Both the position numbers and the translations under genes were made by a program. A model generated the notes under the pieces. The model made no database searches, was not told where the DNA came from, and worked only from the letters and a program-made list of their open reading frames with translations. A stretch of 64,000 bases of DNA from JAYEHL01 sp041653935 (GTDB lineage Bacteria > Chloroflexota > Dehalococcoidia > E44-bin15): NCBI GenBank assembly GCA_041653935.1, contig JBAZEO010000003.1:1-64000 (forward strand). Reading direction: 5' to 3'. Positions 47,455 through 55,440 of the stretch are shown here, in pieces (position 1 is the first letter of the stretch; the number at the start of each line of letters is the position of its first letter).

Positions 47455-47640
47455 TCAGTCTTCTTTCCAGTTGCTGACCCATACCCGTTCGCCTCCGGGA
47501 ATCTCGACCAGCAAGTCCTCTCTTTGTTCGTTATTGAACAGACTGCCGACCATTTCGCTGGCGATCACTTTTGCGCGTGTCCAGACTTCTAAAGGGCCGT
47601 AGCCCAGATCCACGGACACATATCGCACTGGTGCTTTCAT
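47455..47640 (-). CDS. 61-residue protein
   Basis: ATG 47640 with AAAGGTAAAA. Strand-rich VRYVSVDLGYGPLEVWTRAKVIASEMVG, resembles a small barrel. Unknown. Confidence 0.65.
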   Translation of the reverse strand: MKAPVRYVSVDLGYGPLEVWTRAKVIASEMVGSLFNNEQREDLLVEIPGGERVWVSNWKED

Positions 47641-47656
47641 TTTTACCTTTCTGGGG

Positions 47657-48277
47657 TTATGGATAAACCCCTTCATTCTCGATGGAAAGCTCAAGACGCC
47701 TCTCCATTTCTTCCTCTATGGCTTGCCTGTTGCTGGTCATGTAGTGGATGGCAAAGGACAGGATGTCTTCATCGCTCCAGTCTGCAGGGATGTTGAGTAT
47801 CGTTTGCCTGACTCCCTCCACCAGGCCAGCGATTCTTTCTCGGGGCGGTGTAGTGCTGCTTTCCTGGGGCTGCACTTTGTCGGGCATGAAGATTGCCCAT
47901 CCATCGTTGGGCGACTGGCAAACCGTGAAGGCGTCGAACCGAAGCCAGCCTCTGAGCATGATGTCGGTCATACTGGCAACGTAAGCTGCGACTTCACATG
48001 GGACGCCGGCCTGCAGCTTGTCGCGCAACTCGCCTCGAGTCTTGGGGCGATAGATGCTGCTGATATTGTTTTCTTCTATCTGCTGGGATGCGATTGTAGC
48101 CATCACATTCATCAGCTCAGATCTCCGGAACCGTTCTTCGTCACAGAGCAGGTTGTGGTCCATTGAATAGAGGATGCACTGGTGGAGAAGATCAATGCGC
48201 TTTCTGATGGTATCCTGCAACTGTTTGATGTCGAAGGGTGCAATCAGTTGCTCGGTGTCATCATTCGGAACTGGCAT
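47657..48277 (-). CDS. Hypothetical protein
   Basis: 206 residues from ATG 48277 (AAAGGATATGGC). Helical N-terminus (IKQLQDTIRKRIDLLHQCILYS) and C-terminus (ADWSDEDILSFAIHYMTSN). Unknown. Confidence 0.75.
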   Translation of the reverse strand: MPVPNDDTEQLIAPFDIKQLQDTIRKRIDLLHQCILYSMDHNLLCDEERFRRSELMNVMATIASQQIEENNISSIYRPKTRGELRDKLQAGVPCEVAAYVASMTDIMLRGWLRFDAFTVCQSPNDGWAIFMPDKVQPQESSTTPPRERIAGLVEGVRQTILNIPADWSDEDILSFAIHYMTSNRQAIEEEMERRLELSIENEGVYP

Positions 48278-48333
48278 GCCATATCCTTTCCTTTGGTATT
48301 TTTGCGATTGCTTCCTCAAACCGGAACAGCCTT

Positions 48334-48747
48334 TCATTCATCCACCGGGCATCGGACCGGTTCTTCGCAGTTGTCGGGGTCTGTAATGCCGATTTCACAG
48401 CAGGAGTCCTGGCAGTGGTTTTCTCCGTGGCGCCAGTAGGAATGGCTGCAACCAACGCAGTTCTGGTTCTGCGGCCAGACAAAGGATGTAAAGCCGGCGA
48501 AGGCTTCCGCGTTCTCGGCGGCGAGCTCGGCATCAAGCAGTTTCATGCGCTGAACCGCGATGTCATTGAATATCATCTGGTTGAACTCATCCCGCTGATT
48601 CCCCACGAACACAGCCAGGACGTCAACCGAATGGTGATAGATTTTCTCTGTCAAGTAAGCGGCATGCGCGGGTGTCATGGCCCTGATGTGGTCAACATAG
48701 GATTTTCTATCCACGCCTATGCTGACGACGGTGTAGGTCTTGCTCAT
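48334..48747 (-). CDS. Hypothetical protein, Cys-rich end
   Basis: 137 residues from ATG 48747. MSKTYTVVSIGVDRKSYVDHIRAMTPAHAAYL.. is a thiamin-like alpha/beta start. A C-terminal CVGCSHSYWRHGENHCQDSCCE and CEEPVRCPVDE form probable metal sites. Unknown. Confidence 0.75.
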   Translation of the reverse strand: MSKTYTVVSIGVDRKSYVDHIRAMTPAHAAYLTEKIYHHSVDVLAVFVGNQRDEFNQMIFNDIAVQRMKLLDAELAAENAEAFAGFTSFVWPQNQNCVGCSHSYWRHGENHCQDSCCEIGITDPDNCEEPVRCPVDE

Positions 48748-48755
48748 TCTATTTC

Positions 48756-49022
48756 TCAACCTCCATGTTCTTTTGTCTGGTTCACTACTTCCCATTTCCC
48801 GTTCTGAAACCGGTGAAGAACGTTTCCGGGGAAGGTGACGCTATCAAGGCTGAAGCCTTCGATGAGGTTGCAGTGCTTCATTGAATTCAGAGCGTCATAA
48901 TAGGCTTGTCGGGCTTCCCGGTGCTTCCACGGATCTCCGCAGGCCATTTTCTCCTGCTCATTCCAGAGCTGAACAAGATCTCTGGCATGGTGAACAATTC
49001 GACTTCTGTCGAGAGAGTTCAT
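48756..49022 (-). CDS. Small hypothetical protein
   Basis: 88 residues, mostly helical: RSRIVHHARDLVQLWNEQEKMACGDPWKHREARQAYYDAL. Unknown. Confidence 0.7.
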   Translation of the reverse strand: MNSLDRSRIVHHARDLVQLWNEQEKMACGDPWKHREARQAYYDALNSMKHCNLIEGFSLDSVTFPGNVLHRFQNGKWEVVNQTKEHGG

Positions 49023-49366
49023 ACCGCTGAAACCTCATCAGCAATGGTTGAGAGGGTCTCCGTATCGACGCATCTCGTAACAAGACGTGTGTCTTCGGAG
49101 TGCTTGACGTAAGCCGTCCAGAAGACTGAGGTGCTGTCTATGTGCAGCATGCCGCCTTCCGTACGAACCAACTCCTGGCATTCTTCGTCTTCGTAGAAAT
49201 CCGGACTGCTTTCATACCAGCTCATCTTCGATGGAGGGCCGAGCGGGGTTATCATCTCGGGGAACATTGCGATTGCCGTCAGCAACTGCCTGGCTCGAGC
49301 AGGGCTGATATCGACTCGAGCGAAAAGAGACTGATCGTTTCCCGATGCTTCGATGATTATCGACAT
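49019..49366 (-). CDS. Hypothetical protein
   Basis: 115 residues. FARVDISPARARQLLTAIAMFPEMITPL resembles a phage protein pattern with DIS..A..LL. Acidic middle. Unknown. Confidence 0.7.
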   Translation of the reverse strand: MSIIIEASGNDQSLFARVDISPARARQLLTAIAMFPEMITPLGPPSKMSWYESSPDFYEDEECQELVRTEGGMLHIDSTSVFWTAYVKHSEDTRLVTRCVDTETLSTIADEVSAV

Positions 49367-49644
49367 GTTTCTATTCCGTCCTTCCAGGTGACGTCGGTAT
49401 CGTAGTCTTTGAAGACGCCTCCATCAAAGGGAACGCATTCATTGACAAGAAAGCTAATGATAAACCGGTCACTTTTTATCTCGACCCCTATGCCTTCTCG
49501 TCTTCCTCCAAAGTGAGTGCAGATCAGGTCCCCCAGGTCTTCAAGGAAATGGATATAGGAGTCTTGGCATTGAATCAGTTCCGGATCATGAGTGGCTTTC
49601 CAGATTATATCACCCAACTCTTTGTCAGTCAGTATTTTGGGCAT
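49357..49644 (-). CDS. Hypothetical protein
   Basis: 95 residues: LTDKELGDIIWKATHDPELIQCQDSYIHFLEDLGDLICTHFGG is a motif of phage proteins with ..DLIxxHFGG.., unknown. Overlaps both neighbours. Confidence 0.75.
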   Translation of the reverse strand: MPKILTDKELGDIIWKATHDPELIQCQDSYIHFLEDLGDLICTHFGGRREGIGVEIKSDRFIISFLVNECVPFDGGVFKDYDTDVTWKDGIETCR

Positions 49645-49984
49645 CGCACTCCCTCCTCCAGAAAGAACGGATGATCCCTACAGGGACTCTGGCGATGGAA
49701 TCGTTGTAGACGATCTTGTCTTCAGGGTACATGGCGTTCCATATGTCGGCCAGTTGTTCGCCGCTTTTCCCTCGCAGGCCGTTGTTAATGCCTGTCACGA
49801 CATCAGTAAGCGTCAAAACCTCTTCCTCGAACTCTGGGATACCCGCCCACTGAGCAAGCTCGACGTCATCCGGGTCGATATGTTCTGCCAGTGACTGCAG
49901 CTCGGAGATCTCTTCGTAACTGATGCACTCGGCCCTGATCTGGCTGCGCAGATACTCAAGGCGGCCTTTGATGTCTTCCGGCAT
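49625..49984 (-). CDS. Hypothetical protein
   Basis: 119 residues. RLEYLRSQIRAECISYEEISELQSLAEHIDPDDVELAQWAGIPEFE is a pattern seen repeatedly in phages (L..LR..L.AE.IS..E...L..LA..I...D..L..WAGVPE). Function unknown. Confidence 0.8.
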   Translation of the reverse strand: MPEDIKGRLEYLRSQIRAECISYEEISELQSLAEHIDPDDVELAQWAGIPEFEEEVLTLTDVVTGINNGLRGKSGEQLADIWNAMYPEDKIVYNDSIARVPVGIIRSFWRRECDAQNTD

Positions 49985-49992
49985 TGTTCCTC

Positions 49993-50024
49993 CAAAAGAA
50001 ACGGCGCCGACCGAAGCCGGCGCC
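49993..50024 (-). terminator. Rho-independent terminator
   Basis: GGCGCCGGC..GGCGCC hairpin followed by GTTTCTTTTGG on the minus strand, separating the 50041 gene from the next unit. Confidence 0.85.
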
Positions 50025-50040
50025 TGTCCATTGAATAGGG

Positions 50041-50181
50041 TTATTGATCCGGCTGTGTTGAAGAGGACACACCGGCCTTCTTGCCGATGAAGAAAGAAAC
50101 GAAGCAGAGAGCCACCACGACTGCACCGACCACCAGCCCCCCGACTAGGGCTCCATCTTCCTCCCTCACGATTCTAACCAC
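50041..50181 (-). CDS. 46-residue single-pass membrane protein
   Basis: GTG 50181 overlaps the upstream stop; GAAGGAG lies 11 bases upstream. One glycine/valine-rich helix (GALVGGLVVGAVVVALCFVSFFIG) then KKAGVSSS. Too short for ORF cut-offs. Unknown. Confidence 0.6.
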   Translation of the reverse strand: MVRIVREEDGALVGGLVVGAVVVALCFVSFFIGKKAGVSSSTQPDQ

Positions 50182-51016
50182 AGCACAACGCTCCTTCCAT
50201 GATGTCGGCATAGGCTTCAGCTTCTGCCGTCACAACTTTGTTCTTGTATTCCGGGCTCTCCAGGTACTTGATGTTGGCATCGACTTCCAGTTTGGCTGAC
50301 TCGATGCAGTCGTCCATGCCGAAGAAGCCCCAGCAAGAATTGCCTTCTTCGTCATCCAAGCCCTCTATGACGAAGCCGTAGACGTCGCCAGTGAGGTACT
50401 GATCGTATGTCTTTACTTCTCTTCGAAGGTACTCCTCGGCATGAGCAAGGTCTTTCTTGGTGACGTTCTTGATGGGCTTATAGTCCTGTCGTTCCTGTCC
50501 CTTTTTAAGCGGTTGCGGACGGCTCAATTCCTTGCGGATGGTTTCCTTGGTGCAGTAGATGAACCCCACCTGTCCGCTATCCCATGGACACGAGAAACGA
50601 CCGGTGCTCATGGTGATGCCGCTGTGGTCGTAGAGGTAGAGCGGCAGTATGACGATGTGCTTGTCGAGTACGCTTTCTATCATGGAGTCGCACTTGCTCT
50701 CTGCCTCTGCCCTGGCTTCCTTGACCATCCGGCTGCCGCTGTCATAGCCCTGGCTTATGAGCTGTTCCCTACGATCCCATGCTTTGTCTGACATCCGCTC
50801 TATTCGAGCAGTGATCCCGGGATCGAACTCAGCGGCCAACGCAGCCTTCCATTCCGTAGGACTGCATTTAGGCTGCTCATCACCGAGCTTGTAATTTCGA
50901 TGCCAGCAGACCATGGTCCCTACGTTGTCCCAGTCTCTCGGAGACTCCGGAGATTCATCCTGAAATACCTTGATGCGGTGACCGCGGTAGGTTTCCTCGT
51001 GGGCGGGATGGTCCAT
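50174..51016 (-). CDS. Conserved phage hypothetical protein
   Basis: 280 residues from ATG 51016 (AGGAGGTG). YRGHRIKVFQDESPESPRDWDNVGTMVCWHRNYKLGDE.., LPLYLYDHSGITMS.., FSCPWDSGQVGFIYC and VKTYDQYLTGDVYGFVIE form a phage family I recognise; it is widespread but has no assigned function. Antirestriction (ArdA-like acidic protein) is sometimes proposed and is not supported by any motif here. Confidence 0.8.
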   Translation of the reverse strand: MDHPAHEETYRGHRIKVFQDESPESPRDWDNVGTMVCWHRNYKLGDEQPKCSPTEWKAALAAEFDPGITARIERMSDKAWDRREQLISQGYDSGSRMVKEARAEAESKCDSMIESVLDKHIVILPLYLYDHSGITMSTGRFSCPWDSGQVGFIYCTKETIRKELSRPQPLKKGQERQDYKPIKNVTKKDLAHAEEYLRREVKTYDQYLTGDVYGFVIEGLDDEEGNSCWGFFGMDDCIESAKLEVDANIKYLESPEYKNKVVTAEAEAYADIMEGALCCG

Positions 51017-51504
51017 CACTTCACCTCCTTATAGGTGTTGTAGTGCCGGATGTCAAAGATGGTCTTGATACAACATCCGTGCTCCCTGGCCAGTCTTCGG
51101 GTGCTGGTCTGGCAGGTCCTGATATGGATGATCTGCTCGTTTGTGAATACTCTCTTCTGTGGCGAGGGGAAGTACCCGCTAAGGTCTGTTGGCACTGGAC
51201 AAGGAATAGGTGGATACCTGTTTTCCATAGAATACTGCTTTGCCCAGTACCCTCTTGGCGGCTTGTCGATACCGTAGGTCTTACACCATTTGCCTACAGC
51301 CACATCAGACACGCCCAGCTTTTGAGCGATCTCAGTGACAGGATAAGACCATACCATGCGATGGAGTTCTTCTCGAGAAGGCCTTTCGGCTCTACGATCG
51401 TGAATCCCTCTGCAGTCTTTACTGCAGAACCTGCTGGTAGATTTGTGGGGATTGAATTCACCCCCGCAGATTTCGCATTTAGCTACTGGACTGGCAGCGT
51501 TCAT
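51016..51504 (-). CDS. Zinc-finger/HTH DNA-binding protein
   Basis: 162 residues. N-terminal CEICGGEFNPHKSTSRFCSKDC (MYM/FLZ-like zinc finger); then LHRMVWSYPVTEIAQKLGVSDVAVGKWCKTYGIDKPPRGYW, a helix-turn-helix typical of the DNA-binding tail of phage HNH proteins. The second half has another HTH-like segment. Perhaps a homing-endonuclease relative that lost its nuclease. Confidence 0.75.
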   Translation of the reverse strand: MNAASPVAKCEICGGEFNPHKSTSRFCSKDCRGIHDRRAERPSREELHRMVWSYPVTEIAQKLGVSDVAVGKWCKTYGIDKPPRGYWAKQYSMENRYPPIPCPVPTDLSGYFPSPQKRVFTNEQIIHIRTCQTSTRRLAREHGCCIKTIFDIRHYNTYKEVK

Positions 51505-51558
51505 TATTGCTTTCCTTCTATTCCATCATAGATGTTGAGTGCTTCAGCGCTGGCATTG

Positions 51559-51963
51559 TTATAGTGACTGCGCTCCACTCAGCTTCGGGTTTCTTTCTAC
51601 CAGGTCTCCCCATGAACAGACCCTTACAGTCTTATTTTTCAGATCATGGATGACAGTCGGTGCATAGGAATCTCCGGCGTTTAGATACTCATAAGACGGC
51701 CATACCGTGTCGTTGGGGCCCCAAAGAGCTTCCACTCCACAGGTCTCGGCCACTACGTTGAGGGCCTCCATTATGATCTCGCGTCTTCGTGGTTTGTGGT
51801 AGCAGGATTCCACCCATTTCCTTACCGATTCATAGTTCATTGGATCTCGGCTGCCCTGCAGTATCTCCCGGGCTTCCTGCGACCGCTCCTTGAACACGGG
51901 CTCAAGGGTCTTTACCGATGGCACCCTCCGGAACGGTGCATTATCCAGCTTTAGCCTTGTCAT
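51559..51963 (-). CDS. Hypothetical protein
   Basis: 134 residues from ATG 51963 (GGAGGAAGATATTG). NYESVRKWVESCYHKPRRREIIMEALNVVAETCGVEALWGPN.. is a phage pattern (MEALNEILxxxGVEAI). Unknown. Confidence 0.75.
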   Translation of the reverse strand: MTRLKLDNAPFRRVPSVKTLEPVFKERSQEAREILQGSRDPMNYESVRKWVESCYHKPRRREIIMEALNVVAETCGVEALWGPNDTVWPSYEYLNAGDSYAPTVIHDLKNKTVRVCSWGDLVERNPKLSGAQSL

Positions 51964-52189
51964 CAATATCTTCCTCCACTAAAGAGAAAACCATTGCTTT
52001 CTCATGGTTGTTGAGATATTCAATGCAGAAGATATCCTTTTCTCCATTGTTGTAAGTATCACACCATCCGCTGTTTCCGCTATTACAGGCGCATGATGTA
52101 TAGTCGTGACGGCAAGACCAGTTCTTACCTACATCGTGTTTTTTTATAAGCTGTTCTGCTGTTTTCTTTGAAGTTATTCGTTTGCGCAT
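51941..52189 (-). CDS. Small basic protein
   Basis: 82 residues. RKRITSKKTAEQLIKKHDVG start; five cysteines (CRHDYTSCACNSGNSGWC, C). GGAAGGAAG before ATG. Its leader is the long GC hairpin at 52211-52269. Unknown. Confidence 0.65.
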   Translation of the reverse strand: MRKRITSKKTAEQLIKKHDVGKNWSCRHDYTSCACNSGNSGWCDTYNNGEKDIFCIEYLNNHEKAMVFSLVEEDIDDKAKAG

Positions 52190-52210
52190 AGTCTTCCTTC
52201 CAGATGGTGG

Positions 52211-52269
52211 GCCCCCGGCGCCGGCCTGCGGTAATCGCCAACGTTTTAACGATTTCCGACGCCGGGGGC
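52211..52269 (-). promoter_or_regulatory. Leader hairpin of 51941-52189
   Basis: GCCCCCGGCG pairs with CGCCGGGGGC across a 39-base loop that contains CGTTAAAACG. No T-run follows on the minus strand (TTTTC follows on the plus strand), so it may be a leader structure or a plus-strand terminator. It sits 21 bases before the next start. Confidence 0.45.
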
Positions 52270-52276
52270 TTTTCGG

Positions 52277-52531
52277 TTATTTCTGAAGCAGCCGGTCAAG
52301 CTTGTCGTTGATGCAGAACAGCACCAGGACAAACTCGAAGTAGATCCGGAGCAGGAGGGGAGCGACGGCGCCATAGGCGACCAGAAGCAGCAGAGCAAGA
52401 CCGGCCTGGTCGTTGACCAAGCCAGCGATGAAGCCGATCAGCGCTGCCAGGAGACACAGAACGACCAGCACTCCGAAGATGGCCTTGATGATCGACGGTG
52501 CGATCATCTTCTCGAAGCTGAAGAAATTCAT
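52277..52531 (-). CDS. DUF4282-like membrane protein
   Basis: 84 residues: a short amphipathic start FFSFEKMIAPSIIKAIF, then two transmembrane helices (VLVVLCLLAALIGFIAG, LALLLLVAYGAVAPLLLRI) and YFEFVLVLFCINDKL, the DUF4282 layout (MI.P.III..Y.......RI..E...V.F.I...L). Membrane-located; unknown role. Confidence 0.8.
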   Translation of the reverse strand: MNFFSFEKMIAPSIIKAIFGVLVVLCLLAALIGFIAGLVNDQAGLALLLLVAYGAVAPLLLRIYFEFVLVLFCINDKLDRLLQK

Positions 52532-52557
52532 GGAAAATTCCCCTTTCTATTGGGGGG

Positions 52558-52749
52558 TTATGCTCTGTTCTCGCAGAGCTTGAAAAAAGGGTCTTCTTGT
52601 TTGCGTCGAGGTGGTCTATTAGAAAACAGCAGCACTATGACGCCTGCCGTGGACTTTCCGAGGATCCACCACATGCTGGTGCCAAGGTCGAAGATGAAGC
52701 TGGCGGCCAACGCCGCCAGGATCAAGACTCCGATCAACACTCTCTTCAT
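52558..52749 (-). CDS. Small membrane protein
   Basis: 63 residues from ATG 52749 (ATGA overlap). Two hydrophobic helices (VLIGVLILAALAASFIFD, MWWILGKSTAGVIVLLF) and a basic tail. Part of a run of five envelope proteins. Confidence 0.7.
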   Translation of the reverse strand: MKRVLIGVLILAALAASFIFDLGTSMWWILGKSTAGVIVLLFSNRPPRRKQEDPFFKLCENRA

Positions 52750-53048
52750 TGCATCCTCGCTTCCTTGGCAGCCGTGCGAGCTTTCTCTCTGTTGATGGAG
52801 TCGACCCTTCCCATGATCAGGAAAAGGTCTATCAGCCACCAGACGCCGAGACCGCCAAGAGTGAGCAGCTTACCGAATCCTAGGCCGATATCACCGACGT
52901 AGAACCGGTCAATGCCGAGCTCACCCAGAAAGATGCTGAGAATGAGAGCCAGAGTTCGGTCTTTTTTCTCTCCGTTGTAGGTCGAAAGAAAGACCATTTT
53001 CTGGGCATCGGTCATCCCAGCCTGGAGGCCGCTGAGGTTGTCACTCAT
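52746..53048 (-). CDS. TM2-domain membrane protein
   Basis: 100 residues. KKDRTLALILSIFLGELGIDRFYVGDIGLGFGKLLTLGGLGVWWLIDLFLIM is a full TM2 domain (G-x-x-G-x-D-R-F-Y-x-G then G-x-G-x-W-x-x-I-D). Two membrane helices joined by a short turn. Function in phages unknown. Confidence 0.9.
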   Translation of the reverse strand: MSDNLSGLQAGMTDAQKMVFLSTYNGEKKDRTLALILSIFLGELGIDRFYVGDIGLGFGKLLTLGGLGVWWLIDLFLIMGRVDSINREKARTAAKEARMQ

Positions 53049-53379
53049 CGACGTTTATCCAGGAGGTTATACCGTTGGCAATGGAACCGTGGTCGCCGGG
53101 GCAGGCAACAGTGAAAAAAGTCGAATTGTTCTCCACTGTTATGACATATGATCCATGGGCAGGACATTTCATGTCAGCCAATCCCAGGTCTGCCATACTT
53201 TCGGCGTATCTACGTCCATGCTGGGCAAAATAGATCAATTCCTCGCTGGCGATGGTTCGCATGTTGGCTCTGCATATGAGCTTCTGGTTGAGAGCCGTCT
53301 CTCCCCAGTTCGGTCTTTCGATGTCGCATGCGGCAGACATAACCAGCATGCACACCACGATCATCACGATTGTCTTCAT
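53041..53379 (-). CDS. Lipoprotein with pseudopilin-like C-terminus
   Basis: 112 residues. Signal peptide with a lipobox-like LVMSAAC, so a lipid-anchored envelope protein is possible. The mature part (CRANMRTIASEELIYFAQHGRRYAESMADLG.., CPAHGSYVI..FTVACPGDHGSI) resembles the globular part of type II pseudopilins. Role unknown; in a phage it might act at the cell surface. Confidence 0.7.
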   Translation of the reverse strand: MKTIVMIVVCMLVMSAACDIERPNWGETALNQKLICRANMRTIASEELIYFAQHGRRYAESMADLGLADMKCPAHGSYVITVENNSTFFTVACPGDHGSIANGITSWINVDE

Positions 53380-53678
53380 TTCTTCCTTCCTGGTTTACCA
53401 TGCGCTCGAGACCGTCTCGGCACACTCATCCGTTTTTCTTGCTTTTGCAACTTCGCTTTCTGGAGTATGGTATTGGCATCACCACCCTTTCTGCATGCCA
53501 ACTCTTCCTCGGAAGTTCGGCATCTCCACCACCAGTACACAAAGGCTATGGCTTCAGCAAACGTCAGTATCAGGAAAATGATCACGACCGGCCAGAGGTC
53601 GTTGACCAAAGTCCTGTATGCATCCGCTGTCTTCACCAGCGCTGCGTACTCCACGGTGGGGATCGTTACCGAACTCAT
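53376..53678 (-). CDS. Single-pass membrane protein
   Basis: 100 residues: an external N-terminus, one helix (DLWPVVIIFLILTFAEAIAFVYWWW) and a basic cytoplasmic tail ending GKPGRKK. Part of the envelope cluster. Unknown. Confidence 0.75.
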   Translation of the reverse strand: MSSVTIPTVEYAALVKTADAYRTLVNDLWPVVIIFLILTFAEAIAFVYWWWRCRTSEEELACRKGGDANTILQKAKLQKQEKRMSVPRRSRAHGKPGRKK

Positions 53679-53977
53679 TCGCCCTGGGATTCTCTGATGT
53701 CGCGCAGCATCTCTTTGACCTCTTCTTCAGTGGCCCGTCCTACGATCTTGTTGTGGATGGCCAATAGAGCATCTTTCGCGTCCTTGAGCAAACTTGAGTC
53801 CCAGAGGCGGCAGAATCTGCAGTGCATGTCTTGCCCGGGCTTCTTAATGCCTTCGTACTTCTTTTGGCACCAAGGACATTGCTCGGGAGGCATGTCAGTA
53901 CATTTTCCGCACATGTCCATTCCTACACACAGCTTTGACCGGTCTATGCTACAGCTTCCGTAGTCGTGGCCTGGCAT
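53675..53977 (-). CDS. Cysteine-rich protein
   Basis: 100 residues. SCSIDRSKLCVGMDMCGKC.., CPWCQKKYEG.., CRFCRLWD: three Cys pairs, likely two zinc sites, then a helical tail. Its stop is coupled to the membrane gene. Unknown. Confidence 0.75.
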   Translation of the reverse strand: MPGHDYGSCSIDRSKLCVGMDMCGKCTDMPPEQCPWCQKKYEGIKKPGQDMHCRFCRLWDSSLLKDAKDALLAIHNKIVGRATEEEVKEMLRDIRESQGE

Positions 53978-54333
53978 GTATCCTCCTTCAGATTCCAGAT
54001 TTCCTTGTAGTCTGCTATCACCACTTCCTGGCAGTCCGGAGGAAGATCATGGAAAGCGATTCGAACGCCAAGATGGTTCTTCCTTCCAATGGCAGGGGCC
54101 CATCCGTCTGCATTGACATCGATAGGCCTGTCGGAATCCCCATGCTGCCCAAAGCCCTGAGGATGGTACGGATGCTTGGACATGCCGATGTAGAAGAAGA
54201 ACCTCCGGCCTCTGCAAGGCCATCGTCCACAGTACACCACGGTATACCGGTCGAACAGTTCTTCCCCGCCGTCGTAACACCGGACATAGCGGGGGACGCC
54301 GTCAGGCATCAGACGTTGTTCTCGGCTGCTCAT
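53944..54333 (-). CDS. Conserved phage protein
   Basis: 129 residues from ATG 54333 (ATGA overlap). MPDGVPRYVRCYDGGEELFDRYTVVYCGRW..FFYIGMSKHPYHPQGFGQHG.., AIGRKNHLGVRIAFHDLPPDCQEVVIADYKEIW matches a very widely shared phage family of unknown role (LPDGVPxYVRCYDxG). Confidence 0.85.
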   Translation of the reverse strand: MSSREQRLMPDGVPRYVRCYDGGEELFDRYTVVYCGRWPCRGRRFFFYIGMSKHPYHPQGFGQHGDSDRPIDVNADGWAPAIGRKNHLGVRIAFHDLPPDCQEVVIADYKEIWNLKEDTCQATTTEAVA

Positions 54334-54869
54334 CTCTTTGCTGCCCTTGCCTGGATCTTGGCGAGGATGTCCTTGCCAATGCCCACCATGCACTCCTGGG
54401 GGATCAACGCTCCCGGATTGTCTTCCGGGGGCTGCTTCGCCCAGTGCTGGGCATAGCTTTCAATGGCTGACATGATGAAGCCCTGACAAAGAGCTCCATA
54501 GGGTGAAAACTCCATGAGCTCGGTGACGAACTCGGTGTTGGTCAGACGATGGGGATCTTCCTTGTGTCCGAACATCATCTCCGGGCTCCAGAGAAGGGCC
54601 CTGGTGTCGGAGTAGTAAACGCCCCACCCATGGGCTACGAGGTCCTCGAGGAAACGAATGAACTCGCATTCTACATAGCCGCCATTCTCTCCGTAGGTGG
54701 CGCTTACTTCATCTATGAACCTGTCGATATCAGGATGGAACCCCCTGTCTGGAAGACGATCGAAGAGGTCCTTCCATCTCAGTATGGTCGGCTCATCCTC
54801 AAACCAGAGAGCTATGCTGACGTTGTCAGTCATGGTCTCGGGTTCAATATCGTACATCACTCCTCGCAT
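54330..54869 (-). CDS. Hypothetical protein
   Basis: 179 residues from ATG 54869, 6 bases after AAGGAG; ATG 54875 and an ATG at 54857 are alternatives. Acidic first half, CEFIRFLEDLVAHGWGVYYSDTRALLW and an IQARAAKR end. First gene after the 570-base noncoding gap. Unknown. Confidence 0.7.
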   Translation of the reverse strand: MRGVMYDIEPETMTDNVSIALWFEDEPTILRWKDLFDRLPDRGFHPDIDRFIDEVSATYGENGGYVECEFIRFLEDLVAHGWGVYYSDTRALLWSPEMMFGHKEDPHRLTNTEFVTELMEFSPYGALCQGFIMSAIESYAQHWAKQPPEDNPGALIPQECMVGIGKDILAKIQARAAKR

Positions 54870-54950
54870 CGACATCTCCTTTCGCTTTCCCTCAAGATTG
54901 ATTCAGCTACATTCTGCACCATAGCATCCTTTCTGATTATAGGCTGTTTC

Positions 54951-54967
54951 ATATGGTAATACCATAT
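54951..54967. promoter_or_regulatory. Palindrome, possible operator
   Basis: ATATGGT-AAT-ACCATAT, a perfect 7-3-7 inverted repeat 82 bases upstream of the 54869 start. Symmetric and short, like the site of a dimeric repressor. Confidence 0.45.
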
Positions 54968-55133
54968 TTTATTGTTTCGGAATGTTTCGCTATACAACAC
55001 TTTATACAAAGCTAATGTATCTATATACACCATGTAGGCACTTTTTGACTGCTGGAATAATGAGGATGGGCCTGTTTTCAACTCGTTGTCATAGTTGATC
55101 TTGCATAGCAATGTTCGATAATGACATGTGCTT

Positions 55134-55154
55134 TACGTACATTGAATGTACGTA
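55134..55154. promoter_or_regulatory. Palindrome, possible operator
   Basis: TACGTACATT-G-AATGTACGTA, a perfect 10-1-10 inverted repeat in the same noncoding stretch. Too symmetric to be chance in an AT-rich gap; could bind a dimeric regulator. The XRE-type protein at 11688 is one candidate, without evidence. Confidence 0.5.
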
Positions 55155-55289
55155 CTGTGCATGGCTTGATCTCACATATACGATGTATTCTTTACTATGC
55201 ATTAAGAATCATAGAACAGACAGCTCTCGGCTCCATGTAACGCCAATGTACTGTTTATTCATAAATGAACGCAGACACCCCCGGCAGCC

Positions 55290-55357
55290 AAAAACAGGGG
55301 GTCCCCTGCTGTGCAGTAAGACTTTATCGTCTTCGACAACAGGCTTTTCGGACCCCC
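55290..55357 (-). terminator. Rho-independent terminator with long stem-loop
   Basis: GGGGGTCC/GGACCCCC closes a loop with nested CCTG..CAGG and AGAC..GTCT, followed on the minus strand by TGTTTTTGG. It ends the unit with the 55441 gene. Confidence 0.75.
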
Positions 55358-55440
55358 CATTTATGACTTACTAACAGATTGATACGATCGTTAGACCGTA
55401 TATGTTGAGACCATAGAGTACAATTTTCAACGTGCGATGC

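Larger units (their letters stand above)
54870..55440. other. AT-rich noncoding stretch
   Basis: No credible gene: the 84-codon minus ORF here begins at a TTG without a ribosome site. It contains two perfect palindromes (54951-54967, 55134-55154), many TATA-like words and a terminator hairpin near 55290-55357. Base composition is clearly more AT than its surroundings. A control region for the genes downstream (minus strand) is the likely role. Confidence 0.5.

Noticed and set aside
54857..55111. 84-codon minus ORF in the AT-rich gap
   Set aside because: TTG start without a ribosome site, and it overlaps a palindrome and the next gene's start.
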